A DNA stretch of 24,356 nt, taken from NCBI GenBank assembly GCA_019649035.1, contig BMAT01006418.1:679891-704246 (forward strand), written 5' to 3'. Shown here in pieces: positions 1-8,998 of this stretch (within the stretch, counting starts at the first letter, position 1; each line of letters starts with the position of its first letter). This DNA is from Elysia marginata (lineage: Eukaryota > Mollusca > Gastropoda > Plakobranchidae). Made by a program: the position numbers and the translations under genes. The notes under the pieces are model-generated. The model searched no databases. It had not been told where the DNA came from and worked only from the letters and a program-made list of their open reading frames with translations.

Positions 1-946
1 TGAAACTTCATGAAATCGCAAGCAGTCTTGAAATTTCGTAAACTTCTGGCCATAGAATTGTATTTGATGAACTTGGCTACAGAAAAGTCAGCGCAAGATG
101 GGTTCCTAAGCGATTGGTAGACAATCATAGAGAACAAAGATTGAGCATCTCCTGTGAACTTTTGAGAAGAAGCAAGAGCTCACCCAGGGTTCACGGGCAT
201 ACTGCCAACGCCGGCGGAGACTTTCTAGGGTACGATGTGACTTTTCTTGACAGCATAGTCACAGGTGATGAGACTTGGCTACACCATTGCACCCCAGAAA
301 CAAAGCAAGATTCGATGACATGGAAACTTCCATCCTCACCTGTCGCGAAGAAATTCAAAGTCATGCGGTCAGCAAAGAAAATAATGGGAACTGTTTTCTG
401 GGACAGTCGTGGTGTTCTTCTGTTCAAAACGTTACAACCTTGAGAAACAATCAATGCTGCAAGGTACTGCCAAACTCTTGACAAGCTTAGGGAGGCCATT
501 CGCAGAAAGCACCCAGGACGGTTGACCAACAGTGTCATTTTGCAACACGACAACGCTACACCCCACACAGCACGAGTGACGCAAGGTTGGCTAGAGAAAT
601 ATGGATGGGAGATATTGCCACACCCACCACACAGTCCAGACCTCGCACCATCTGATTATCACCTCTTTGGGCCACTTAAATGTGAGCTGGCAGGAAAGCG
701 CTTTGATGACGATGAAGTGCTCGTTGACCATTTGCGAAAATGGCTACAAAAACTTGACGGAAGTTTCTTCCGAGAGGGTATCTATTCCATGGTACGGCGT
801 TGGCAGACGTGTGTTGACAGACTTGGCTGTTACGTAGAGAAATGAAGGACGAGTCAAGGCATGAACACGTGCAAGAATTTTGTTGATAGCATAAAAAATG
901 CGGATTTTACAGGCATTTTTCGGTTAATTATGAAAGAGCCCTCGTA
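1..946 (+). mobile_element. mariner (Tc1/mariner DD34D) transposon relic, left end outside window
   Basis: This is the right-hand part of a mariner DNA transposon, whose transposase cuts and pastes the element at TA dinucleotides. The readable frame keeps all three catalytic regions: VTGDETWLHH (first Asp), LQHDNATPHTA (second) and HSPDLAPSDYHLF (third), with exactly 34 residues between the second and third Asp, the mariner DD34D signature. It ends in the family-typical YVEK followed by TGA at 843-845. About 100 bp further the right terminus reads GAAAGAGCCCTCGTA, which fits a mariner inverted repeat ending at a TA target. The frame has stops at 39-41 and 441-443, and the stretch before the first Asp looks shortened or scrambled, so it is a dead copy. 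It sits in a REV3L intron in the gene's orientation. The left inverted repeat is not in the window. Confidence 0.93.
114..845 (+). pseudogene. mariner transposase, C-terminal two-thirds, interrupted
   Basis: This is the catalytic part of a mariner transposase. The residues after the TGA at 441-443 continue in the same frame (INAARYCQTLDKLREAI and so on, the normal mariner sequence). The break there is therefore a single nonsense codon, not a frameshift. Frame-matched mariner sequence also runs upstream (for example VFDELGYRKVSARWVPKRLV) to a TAA at 39-41. A full mariner transposase is about 345 residues; the N-terminal helix-turn-helix region is mostly left of the window. No sign of host use. 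Confidence 0.88.
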
Positions 947-1301
947 GATAAATTATGACACAAAAAATGAATGTGCAACTTTTTGAGTGTTAAAAAAGGT
1001 CTTTGCTTAGCTGCTCAAAGTGTCTTGAGAACTTGATTGGGAAGATCTTAATCACATCAAATGCAATTATCAATACAGGGTGCACTCTGACACTTAGCTA
1101 TAGACAACAAACATGAAAAAAAAACACTAACAATTTTAGGTTTTCCTAGCTTACATTATTATTTTAGAAATTAAAACTGTCACTATGCAGTTAATAATAA
1201 TTAAATGATTTGAAGTACAAGTAGTGGATTGAAGTTGTCTTTTCTAGTTTTCAAAAAATTTAATGTCGCTTATTTTAAACAAAATTTATTTTCCTTTGTA
1301 G
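947..1301 (+). other. REV3L intron, 3' part
   Basis: AT-rich intron between the mariner right end and the acceptor TTCCTTTGTAG of the first REV3L exon in the window. I see no further gene, repeat or RNA in it. Confidence 0.7.
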
Positions 1302-1439
1302 GTGTATCTACCATGTGTCCTGCAGACCAAAAAACGCTATGTAGGCTTTATGTATGAAACCCCAGACCAGAAAGAGCCAGTGTTTGATGCCAAGGGTATA
1401 GAGACAGTTCGGAGAGATTCTTGTAGTGCTGTATCTAAG
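1302..1439 (+). CDS. REV3L: REV3L exon: thumb, KKRY motif
   Basis: Forty-six codons, phase 0 at both ends, between acceptor TTCCTTTGTAG and donor AAG/GTAGGT. It carries the conserved family-B KKRY motif (residues 10-13 of the fragment), which contacts the primer-template duplex, and FDAKGIETVRRDSC, a strong REV3L signature. The frame is open at the acceptor, so the exon starts at the splice site and not at a methionine. Confidence 0.96.
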
Positions 1440-4400
1440 GTAGGTTTAACCTTCTTTGAAATGAATTATTGTCAAATATTAGCAGAGCCACATTTCATAT
1501 GCCTTTCTTACTTAAATTTGATTCATATTGAAATGATGGATTTTATCCACAATTTCTTTGTAAAATTCTATTTTATGCTTACCTTTGTTAAAATTTTTTA
1601 TGGTCTGAAGGAGCTTAAATTGTTATCCCTTGTCAATTAGACATTACAAATTTCCCATTTTTTTCTATTATCTTGAGTGAATTTTACTCATAAAAAGTAT
1701 ATTTAACAAACTAAAGAATAATATCCCAACAGCTTGATATCCATCGCAGGACAGACTTTAAAAATTTATGTTGGAGAGGAGGTTTATGTTGAAGTTTTTC
1801 TTTTATCTTTTGAAACCTCTATGACATCCTCTCATTCATTTATCATAGCCCCATTATGGTAATTTCTGTGTGCAGATCTTGGAACGTTCCATCAAGCTGA
1901 TGTTCTCAACATATGATCTATCCCGAGTAAGAGCCTATGTGACACGACAGCTTCATAAATTATTGGAGGGAAAAGTCAGTGTGCTGGATCTCATCTTTGC
2001 CAAGGAGTTCCGTGGCTCCCTAGGGTACAAGCCAGGAGCTTGTGTCCCTGCTTTGGAAATAGCAAGGTTAGAAGAAAGAAGAGAATAAGCAAGAATAGAA
2101 ATTAGCTAAATCTTTCTTTACTGCCTCACTCCTTATCAATGGTATACAGTTTGGCCTGAAAAAAATTACAAAGAGTTTGAAATTCAAACTAGATTAACTC
2201 CTTTGCTGCTACATCTTTTCCCACTTTTTTCTAAGACGTGGCTGACAATACACACACTCACACCTACAAGGCTATCCAATGATAACTGCGGCGCTGGCAG
2301 ACACTAGGCTAGGCTCAAGTCTTCCAGCATGCTCTGAGACTACACATAGCCATGAAAAGTTTGAAAGTGTAGTATCGGAGGAACAAAGGGAACAACGCTA
2401 TAAAAAGACATATCTAGTGTGTGCACAGCGCGTATGTGACCCTACATGACGAAATCAGGTTTATGTCCAAATTTGGACTTGTGGGATTATTAGTATTATG
2501 AGGAAGCTTTATATATGTACTTAAAGTAGAAAAAGAAATCATTACTCTAACTTTACCAGAACCTGAAATATTTGGTTTATAAGCCAGCAAGGTAGGCTTA
2601 TCTAATAGTAATTTATTATTTTTAGCAGCCACTTCCTGGATTTGACCCAGGCTGACATAAGCCTGATTTCACCACGTCGCGTCACATATGAGGCATTCCC
2701 AAAAGTTGGTCTATGAAACATGGACATCGAGGTGAAAAAATTAAACTCCCCCAAATCACTTTAAATTGGGTCTATGGTATAGAGAAATTATCTATCTTAA
2801 CTAATGTGAAAGAAAAAAGATAAAAAATTACCCTTGTTAAGGTAAAAACCGTTATAGTTACAGCTCCCTTCATATTGAGGACATAAGGATTCACTCCGAT
2901 AGAAGTTTATAATTCTAAAAGTATGCATGTTTTATGGGATATTTGTTGTAGGAGGTTTTAGGCTACCCATTATTGAAAAACTACAACAGTTTTTTTTAGT
3001 TTCACTCAGTTTATTTTTTTTGTAGAGGCAAAAATGTGCCAAGACATGCTGTGTTTATGGGAACAGAATACTGAACAGTTTAAAATTTCCATAAATATGT
3101 TACAGATTCTTTTAAAATTTAAATAAAATTAGCTTAAGTTCACACTAGACCTTGCAAGTATGAAAGTTTCCAATGAGTTTCATTTTCAACAATGGGAACA
3201 TAATGTCACTCTTCGGACATATCGTTCACTACAAAAGTGTAATTATGAAACAATTGTATTAGAACTAAAAAAGCACAAGCTTTTTGCAGGTTTATTTGTG
3301 ATAATTTTATGTTTTCAAAGGTTTAGAGGGACAATTTTGATGAAACGCGGTATATTTTCCCTTTTTTTCCATAATCTAAACAAGAATCATATTGAGGACA
3401 TAACATTCACTACAAAATGTAAACTAAAAGATAAAAAAAACACCAACTTTTCTTTTAAAAAATCTAAATCTAGATTTTGATCTTATCATGCACAGCATAA
3501 GCCTTGAATCTACTCTCTTATAAATATTGTTGATACAGTTTTACCCACAACTTCTACTTAAAATCTCAGGTCATTTATTTGGACATAACACTCACTCCGT
3601 AAAGTTCTCTTTAGATCTGTATTTGAAAACCTAGATCTAGTTCCAGAAATACACCTTTTCCTATTCTATATACCCTGAGAATAGCTTTTTTTTTATAAAT
3701 TTACTTTGTTTTGTATTTATAGGCCTATATTAATTAAATCTAGCTAATGTAGTCTGGACATAACATTCACTACAAAGAAAAATTGTTGTAAATTTCCTTT
3801 GTTCTTATTCCCATGGTTTTAGGCAAACTCAGCATGAAACTTTTTATATTTCAAGAATCTATAGGACAGGCGGAAGTTTCTATGAAAAAATTTTGATGCT
3901 GCAGCCATTCTTTCACTGAATGTGGCTTTAACAGTGTTAGGACATAACGCAGTTTTGCGGACATAACGCCACTCCAAACATTCACTCCGATAGATCTAAT
4001 CGCTTGCTCTGAAAATTTTAATTTTTTAAAGACTAAAAACATGTCTTTTTACTACAAAACCAAGAACTACACAAAAGCGTGTGATACGATATGGACAAAA
4101 TTATCTATAATATCTCTTTAATCATTTTTCAACATGAAATAAGCTTTTACCATGGAAAAAGCTAAATTTAGACCTATCTTTATTGGGTTTAGGAAGACAT
4201 GTTATAAACTGGACGAACTTTTGGGACAGCCTCATATAGCCTTGGTATTCACATTCCATTCAAGAGGTTAAGATTAACTTTAAACTCTGCGCCAGTCCTT
4301 GACTTTAACAAGCATAGGTTGTGATTTGTATTGAAAAACCTGTCTTATCTGCATGTATTTATGGTCCCCCTCAAAGCTAAGTACACCCCTTCTGTGCTTC

Positions 4401-7400
4401 AACTTGTTTACAGAATTTTCTGATTTTTTAGACATGCTTACTAACATACCATTCTTCTATGTTGTGTGAGTGGTGTGAGCATTTTAACAGTAAAGTGCTT
4501 TGAGCTAATAATGGTTATTACGATGCAGCCCTATATGAATTTTTATTCATCTATTAAAAGAAACGTACATCAAACTAGTACTTTTTATTATAGATCTTAT
4601 CTTCTTTGTTTATTCATTTTTGTCTTGGGTTATATACATATATGATTTTTTCCGTTTAAAATAAGTTTTAATTATTTATCTTGTTTTCAGACGAAGAGTG
4701 CGTGTGGATCGCAGGTGGGAACCTCGAGTTGGGGAGCGTGTGCCATACATTATAGTTCATGGACCACCTGGCCTGCCTCTCATTCAGTTGGTGAGAGAAC
4801 CTCATGACCTAACATTGGATTCTGCGCTGCGCCTCAATGCCACTTACTACATCACAAAGCAAATTCTGCCTCCTCTAGATAGGCTTTTCTCTCTGATTGG
4901 GGTGAATGTTTTCAAGTGGTAAGAGAATTTTTTTAATATCTACATTTGTTAATTTTCTAAATATTTCGTTCAAAGCATTTTTGTATGGTCTTAAGAGATT
5001 GCTGTTCAAGTTGAACTTCCTTGTAATTTTTTTTTAATAATAAACTTAATTTAAAAATTGGAAGTGAAATACTTTTTTTTCTTGCTTGAACCAGTGTAAG
5101 TAGCTGGGACCAAAGAAATATTTCTCTCTCCTAACCTGTTGTACTTGTTGTGACCTGTCATGTGAGGTATAACAGTGGGGCATTCAAGTGATATCACGAA
5201 GTGTGAATTTGACTTATGAGTAAGTTATGTTGAAGATTAAAAGACTTTATTTGTGTAACCTCATTTAGGTACCAAGACATGCCTAAAGTTGTGCGCCTGA
5301 GTCCAATGATTGGAGTGGCACCATCAGTGAAACAGGTAATCATGAGCAGGTCAAATTATCTCTGTAAAAAGTAAAGGTAGTCCCATACTCGACACGAGCG
5401 TAGGGTAACAAGGAGCAGGGTCCTTCTTTTTCTAGGCACACGGCATAGTGAGGTAGTTTGCCATTGCTTTCCTCGCCGCCTTTACTTTCGCCGAGTCTTG
5501 AGAGACCTAGCTACCCATCAAGTGCTGGGTGGGCACAGGGGAGCAAATAAAATTTAGCCCGGACTGGATATCGAACCCGGGACCTCTCAGATAGCGGCCA
5601 ACCGCCCTACCGATTGCGCCACTGCTCACCCCTATTTGTAGATATCTTTATGATATGGTAGAGCCAGATGCTCACAAGATAATGTCTTGAAAAGGAAAAT
5701 AGGATACTGTCAAAGATTCCAAATAAGAAACGTAAAACTGTGCAGTGGTTACAGAAGAGATTTTTGTGTTTTGTATGTACTGTTTTTTGCTCTAAACCAA
5801 TTTTACAGCTTTAAATATATTTTTTTAAAAGGCATGCTTGCAATATTCAATTGAAATTTATACCAGCAGACATATCAAGAAATTTTTACTCAGGGATACA
5901 AGTTTTCCAATTTTTGCAGGAATTGCGATTTTTTTCTGTCAAAAAAGCTGGAAAATCAGCAAAACATAGTCCAAAAAAAATCCTTAAAGTTTACTTTTTA
6001 CAACCATGTGAATTGGACCCTTTACCTCATTCCCTTTTGATTGCATGTTTGGATGAAATTTTACCTTCATTTACAAGAATCATTAATATTTCTCTATGTA
6101 ATGGTCAGGTGCCCTCTTCTTTTAAGAAGGCTCTAGTTAAGCCTCTTTTGAAGAAGTCGACACTTGATCAAAATGAAATAAAAAATTACAGGCCTGTTTC
6201 AAATCTGCCCTTTTTCTCGAAAATTCTTGAGAAGGTTGTTTTAAAACAATTAACATCTCATTTACAGACAAATAATCTAGTAGAACCTTTTCAATCTGCT
6301 TACAGAAAAGACCACAGTACTGAGACAGCATTTTTGCAAGTTTTAATGACCTCCTTGTTGAGGCAGATCTCGGAAAAGTGTCTGTGTTATGCCTTCTTGA
6401 CCTCTCTGCTGCTTTTGACACCCTCGATCACAACATCATGTTGACCCGACTAGAAAAATCTTTTGGAATAAAGCATACTGTCCTTCAGTTGTTTCAGTCC
6501 TATCTAAAAGATCGTGAACAGACTGTTGTGGTCGATGGTGTCAAATCAGCTGGCAAAGTTTTGAAATATGGTGTACCACAAGGTTCCGTCCTTGGACCAG
6601 TTTTGTTTACTATCTACACCCAGCCATTGGCTAGGGTATTAAATAATTTTGGCCCTAAGTATCACTTTTACACTGATGATAGTCAAATTTACAGTTCATG
6701 TCAACCAGAAAACATCAGCGACCTGATAAATACAATAGAACTGTGTGTTTCATCTGTAAAAACCTGGATGAATGAAAATAAACTAGTTCTCAATGAAGAC
6801 AAGACAGATATCTTATTGGCCGGCAGTGCGAAAACTAAGTTCAAAATTGATACCAACTGCTTAAAGATTGGAACGAATTCCATAAGTTTTTCAGATAATG
6901 TTAAAAACTTGGTAATTCTTTTTGATTCAGAACTCTCAATGCCTATCGCTCTTAACCAGGTTGCAAAGAAACTGTTTTTTGAGATTCACAATATCAGTAA
7001 GATTAGACATCTTTTGCCAACCGATATCGCTGCACTGCTTGTTAACACACTTGTTTTATCAAAGTTAGACTACTGCAACTCCTTGTTTTACGGCGCATCA
7101 AAAGAAAAAATTAGGAAGCTTCAGATAGCCCAGAATAGCGCAGCAAGATTAGTGTGCAAAAAGCAAAAAAAAGATCATGTAACTCCTCTTTAGGATGCGC
7201 TGCACTGGTTGACAGTCGAAAAAAGAATTGTCTTTAAAATTTTAACAATGTGTCACAAATCCTTGCAAGGAAAGTCTCCATGCTACATAAGAGATCTAGT
7301 ATCTATATACGCACCGACGCGTTCCCTCAGATCTTCAACCGATGCTTTCAGATTAGCCACCCCCAAAACAAAATTGAAAACCATGGGGGATAAATCTCTT

Positions 7401-8998
7401 TCATCAGCGGCACCCAAACTATGGAACTCTCTTCCAAATTACTTAAGAGAGATCAATTCAGTTGACCTGTTCAAAAAGAAATTAAAAACCTATCTTTTCA
7501 CATTACCCTTATGATCTATTCAGTTGAACTGATTGCACCCGACATTTTTAAAAGTTTTTGAAAACAGTGATTCTTTTGACTTAAAGTTTTTTAGTCATGC
7601 TTATATATACATACATATAATTACTGTGACATCTTAAATTGTAATATTCTGCATTCTATTGATCTTTGCCTGATTTTAGTTTCATTAGAATACATTTTTA
7701 TATGCCTTTGTATGTAAAACATAATTTCATGCACTCATACTTTTTAATTGTAAAGCGCTCTGAGCCTGAACTTTTTTTGGGATAGAGCGCTATAGAAATG
7801 ATATTTACTATTATTATTATTAACTAACCTTGTCTGCTTATGACTCATGAGTATTTAAATATAAATTTAAAAACACACCACTGCGTCACAGACAACCAAA
7901 AATTTCTTTTCACTTCAAAGTTGTAGGAGAAAGAGAACTTCTGTAGTTCTTCTGTATTCTGTTTTAGTGGCAGCTTTTGAATACCAATGCCAGGTTCCAC
8001 CCTTGTTACTTTATTTGATAGAGGTTTTGAAAATGTTCCCTTTTTTGTGTGTATAAGCTGCTTGCATCCCTGTTAACAAATTAAGCAGCAACAGCTACAA
8101 TTATTCTATTTTATTTTGACAGGGTTTTTATTCTTTGTTGGATGAGTGGGGTTTTTTGTTAATTTTTTTTTTATTATTATACGAAGCACCCAACCATGAA
8201 AATATCTGGTTGATTTTTTTTATGCCTGAACAAGTTGTAGATGTAAGCTGTACTTTTTTTAAAAATATCAAGCTAATACAAGATCTTCTGTACATTTCTG
8301 TCACAGGGCACCATCTCTCAGTTCTTCGCCACTACAGACTGTCCAGTATGTGACGTTCAAACAAAGAAGCCAGTGTGTGAAAAATGTGCTGCTGATCCTC
8401 AGCTGGTCACCTGGACAGTTATGACTCGTCTAAGGACCTGGGAGCGCACCTACAGCCGCTTAATGCAGGTCTCTGCATGGTTTTTTTTGGTGGCTCAAAT
8501 GCTCTTGAGTGTTACCTGCTTGCATCAATAGCTAAAAACAGACTTGTGTCCTCTTATATTGATTGCTTGTAGCGACTCAATCATTTTGTCTGCCCTAATT
8601 TACCCCAATTTTATCATTATAGTTTTAGCTGGTGGTATTGTTAATGATTGAATTTGTATTGGTTTTATGACTTTAACTTGAAATTATATTGATGTGCTTA
8701 CATTGAAATATTTTTAGCTCTATCATTAATGATTGAATTTGTATTGGTTCTTTGACTTTAACTTGAAATTATACTGATGTGCTTACATTGAAACACTTTT
8801 TAACTCTTTCACTTGTACTAAATCTTTTTTTTTTTTTTAATTCAGGTTTGTATCACATGTCAAGGGACTCAAGATGCTGGGAACCAGACTTGTATATCTA
8901 CTGACTGCCCTGTGATGTTTCGTCGCATCATAGCTCATCAAGATCTCACCAGGGCTGACAACCTGAAGGAAGTGCTGAACAAGTATCTGTGCTTTTAA
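1302..8998 (+). CDS. REV3L: DNA polymerase zeta catalytic subunit, C-terminal part (six exons)
   Basis: REV3L is the family-B polymerase of the translesion polymerase zeta, which extends primers past DNA lesions in the nucleus. The exons 1302-1439, 1876-2066, 4691-4918, 5269-5335, 8307-8468 and 8846-8998 sum to 939 nt and read as 312 residues plus TAA without a break. From memory the sequence matches vertebrate REV3L closely, for example YLPCVLQTKKRYVG, FDAKGIETVRRDSC, YKPGACVPALE, LRLNATYYITKQILPPL and GTISQFF. Seen in order are the end of the polymerase thumb (residues 1-186 of the fragment), a short linker, the CysA cluster (Cys 220, 223, 232, 235) and the CysB cluster (264, 267, 278, 283). 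In the family CysB binds a 4Fe-4S cluster and docks the accessory subunits POLD2/POLD3. The rest of this very long protein lies upstream of the window. No disabling change is seen, so the gene looks functional. Confidence 0.97.
1440..1875 (+). other. REV3L intron
   Basis: AT-rich intron bounded by GTAGGT and TGTGTGCAG. Nothing else recognisable. Confidence 0.8.
1876..2066 (+). CDS. REV3L: REV3L exon: thumb
   Basis: Sixty-three codons plus two bases between TGTGTGCAG and the donor CAAG/GTTAGA. It encodes ILERSIKLMF through YKPGACVPALEIA. The split codon AG+A gives Arg with the next exon. Spacing to the DRR motif of the next exon equals that in vertebrate REV3L, which supports the exact junction. 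Confidence 0.96.
2435..2686. mobile_element. miniature inverted-repeat element (MITE), TA target
   Basis: The two ends are inverted repeats of about 33 bp. Both start TGTGAC, share a perfect GAAATCAGG block and a perfect TTATGTC block, and have about six mismatches in total. Each end is flanked by TA (2433-2434 and 2687-2688), the target duplication of Tc1/mariner-type elements. The 252-bp interior has no transposase, so it is non-autonomous. Which autonomous family mobilised it cannot be told from the window. Confidence 0.65.
2879..3995 (+). repeat. degenerate array of a ~20-bp motif at ~180-bp spacing
   Basis: A motif GGACATAAC followed by RYTCACTMC, in some copies then GATAGA, occurs at 2879, 3194 (partial), 3215, 3396, 3581, 3756, 3940 (first half only) and 3959, with a repeat of its second half at 3978. 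Steps between main copies are 181, 185, 175 and 184 bp, and the first gap is 336 bp, close to two units. The DNA between the motifs shows no obvious alignment by eye. A decayed satellite whose box is best kept, or spaced protein-binding sites, would both fit. Confidence 0.6.
4488..4556 (+). repeat. possible 3' tail fragment of an L2/CR1-like LINE
   Basis: The stretch has GTAAAGTGCTTTGAGC, then about 25 bp, then CCCTATATGAATTTTTATT. This is the layout of the 3' end of the LINE at 7750-7822 (GTAAAGCGCTCTGAGC ... GCGCTATAGAAATG ... ATT repeats), where the two blocks pair as a hairpin recognised by the reverse transcriptase. No coding part is visible upstream, so it would be a strongly 5'-truncated copy or a SINE that borrowed the tail. 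Confidence 0.5.
4691..4918 (+). CDS. REV3L: REV3L exon: end of thumb
   Basis: The exon lies between TTGTTTTCAG and GTG/GTAAGA. It encodes the DRRWEPRVGERVPYI segment through LRLNATYYITKQILPPL and GVNVFKW, all strongly conserved in REV3L and typical of the last helices of family-B polymerase thumbs. The last codon, Trp, is split TG+G with the next exon. Confidence 0.96.
4919..5268 (+). other. REV3L intron
   Basis: Intron bounded by GTAAGA and CCTCATTTAG. AT-rich, with no repeat or gene recognised. Confidence 0.8.
5269..5335 (+). CDS. REV3L: REV3L short linker exon
   Basis: A 67-nt exon between CCTCATTTAG and CAG/GTAATC. It encodes YQDMPKVVRLSPMIGVAPSVKQ less its first residue's start, the linker between the thumb and the cysteine clusters. 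This part varies in the family, and the vertebrate counterpart begins similarly with WYHELPR. The phase fits both neighbours exactly. Confidence 0.92.
5371..5633 (-). mobile_element. tRNA-derived SINE
   Basis: Read on the - strand, the element starts GGGGTGAGCAG and has a polymerase III A box TGGCGCAATCGG (5610-5621) and B box GGTTCGATATCC (5566-5577), placed as in a tRNA gene. A conserved-looking body follows, including GCAATGGCAAACTACCTC, and the element ends in a T-rich tail. Similar central domains occur in ancient invertebrate SINE superfamilies, but I cannot assign the family from memory. It lies antisense to REV3L, just inside an intron. No clear target-site duplication is seen. Confidence 0.85.
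5566..5621 (-). promoter_or_regulatory. RNA polymerase III A and B boxes of the SINE
   Basis: The A box (5610-5621) matches TRGYNNARNGG. The B box (5566-5577) matches GGTTCGANTCC except for one changed base. Both are read on the - strand and form the internal promoter of the SINE. Confidence 0.75.
6006..7514 (+). pseudogene. L2-like LINE ORF2 fragment (reverse transcriptase), broken
   Basis: This is the RT part and C-terminal segment of a LINE polyprotein. It breaks at a frameshift near 6342, right after STETAFLQV, where the expected NDLLVEADLGKVSVLCLLDLS continues in another frame. A TAG at 7191-7193 lies in otherwise continuous frame between HVTPL and DALHWL, probably a changed CAG. The catalytic box is YTDD instead of the usual FADD or YADD. 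An extra short stretch separates SPKK from CELDP near 5985-6005. A copy with these breaks cannot make a full protein. Confidence 0.88.
7750..7822 (+). repeat. LINE 3'-end hairpin and ATT tail
   Basis: GTAAAGCGCTCTGAGC pairs in part with GATAGAGCGCTATAG to form a hairpin, followed by a run of ATT units. In L2/CR1 elements this 3' structure is what the encoded reverse transcriptase recognises to start copying. Confidence 0.75.
8307..8468 (+). CDS. REV3L: REV3L exon: CysA zinc cluster
   Basis: Fifty-four codons between TGTCACAG and CAG/GTCTCT. After GTISQFF comes the CysA module C-x2-C-x8-C-x2-C (DCPVC ... VCEKC), with spacing identical to vertebrate REV3L. In the family CysA is a zinc ribbon. 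The remainder is a charged helix (MTRLRTWERTYSRLMQ) that links CysA to CysB. Confidence 0.97.
8469..8845 (+). other. last REV3L intron
   Basis: Intron from GTCTCT to a long T-tract and TTCAG. It contains the 85-bp tandem duplication listed separately. Confidence 0.85.
8642..8811 (+). repeat. 85-bp tandem duplication
   Basis: Unit one (8642-8726) and unit two (8727-8811) both begin TAATGATTGAATTTGTATTG and stay nearly identical through GATGTGCTTACATTGAAA, with a handful of differences. Two copies only. A recent local duplication within the last REV3L intron, about 35 bp before the acceptor. Confidence 0.92.
8846..8998 (+). CDS. REV3L: REV3L last coding exon: CysB iron-sulfur cluster
   Basis: Fifty codons plus TAA. 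The CysB module is C-x2-C-x10-C-x4-C (VCITC ... TC ... DCPVMF). In polymerase zeta and the other B-family replicases this site holds a 4Fe-4S cluster and binds the POLD2-type subunit. The tail LKEVLNKYLCF parallels the vertebrate end LRQLLDQF. Confidence 0.97.
   Translation, partial: VCITCQGTQDAGNQTCISTDCPVMFRRIIAHQDLTRADNLKEVLNKYLCF

Larger units (their letters stand above)
2067..4690 (+). other. REV3L intron holding a MITE, a periodic motif array and a LINE-like tail
   Basis: This 2.6-kb intron between GTTAGA and TTGTTTTCAG holds a small TA-flanked inverted-repeat element, a motif recurring about every 180 bp, and a LINE-type 3' tail, each listed separately. The rest is AT-rich and unrecognised. 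The small open frames in it match nothing I know. Confidence 0.75.
5930..7822 (+). mobile_element. L2-clade (CR1/L2-like) LINE, 5'-truncated
   Basis: This non-LTR retrotransposon copies its RNA into DNA at the insertion site. The reverse transcriptase domain reads LDPLPHSLL, NYRPVSNLPF, FQSAYRKDHSTETAF, LLDLSAAFDTLDHN, GVPQGSVLGPVLF and YTDD (6669-6680), the block order and wording of the L2 clade. The C-terminal ORF region PKLWNSLPNYLREI closes it at 7514. The 3' end has a GCGCT/AGCGC hairpin (about 7754-7793) and an ATT microsatellite tail (about 7807-7822), both typical of L2. The endonuclease domain is missing, so the copy is truncated at its 5' end; the left border near 5930 is approximate. 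It is inserted in the sense orientation of REV3L. Confidence 0.92.
5336..8306 (+). other. REV3L intron holding a SINE and a LINE
   Basis: The largest REV3L intron in the window, GTAATC to TGTCACAG. Most of it is the SINE near its start and the LINE in its middle. The final ~480 bp (7823-8306) is T-rich and unremarkable. Confidence 0.8.

Noticed and set aside
191-568. 125-residue open frame antisense to the mariner transposase
   Set aside because: It is a shadow of the transposase reading frame and has no similarity of its own.
2414-2632. 72-residue open frame on the - strand
   Set aside because: It lies inside the MITE and has no transposase motif.
3160-3480. 106-residue open frame on the + strand
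   Set aside because: It spans the periodic motif array in a REV3L intron; its residues are Lys/Phe-rich low complexity with no family likeness.
2879-3995. The periodic motif read as a CRISPR-like array
   Set aside because: The DNA is animal, the spacers would be about 160 bp and the repeats vary, so nothing matches a CRISPR array.
5560-5633. A functional tRNA gene at the SINE head
   Set aside because: The cloverleaf is imperfect, the B box is altered, and the tRNA-like part runs straight into a SINE body; it is a SINE promoter.
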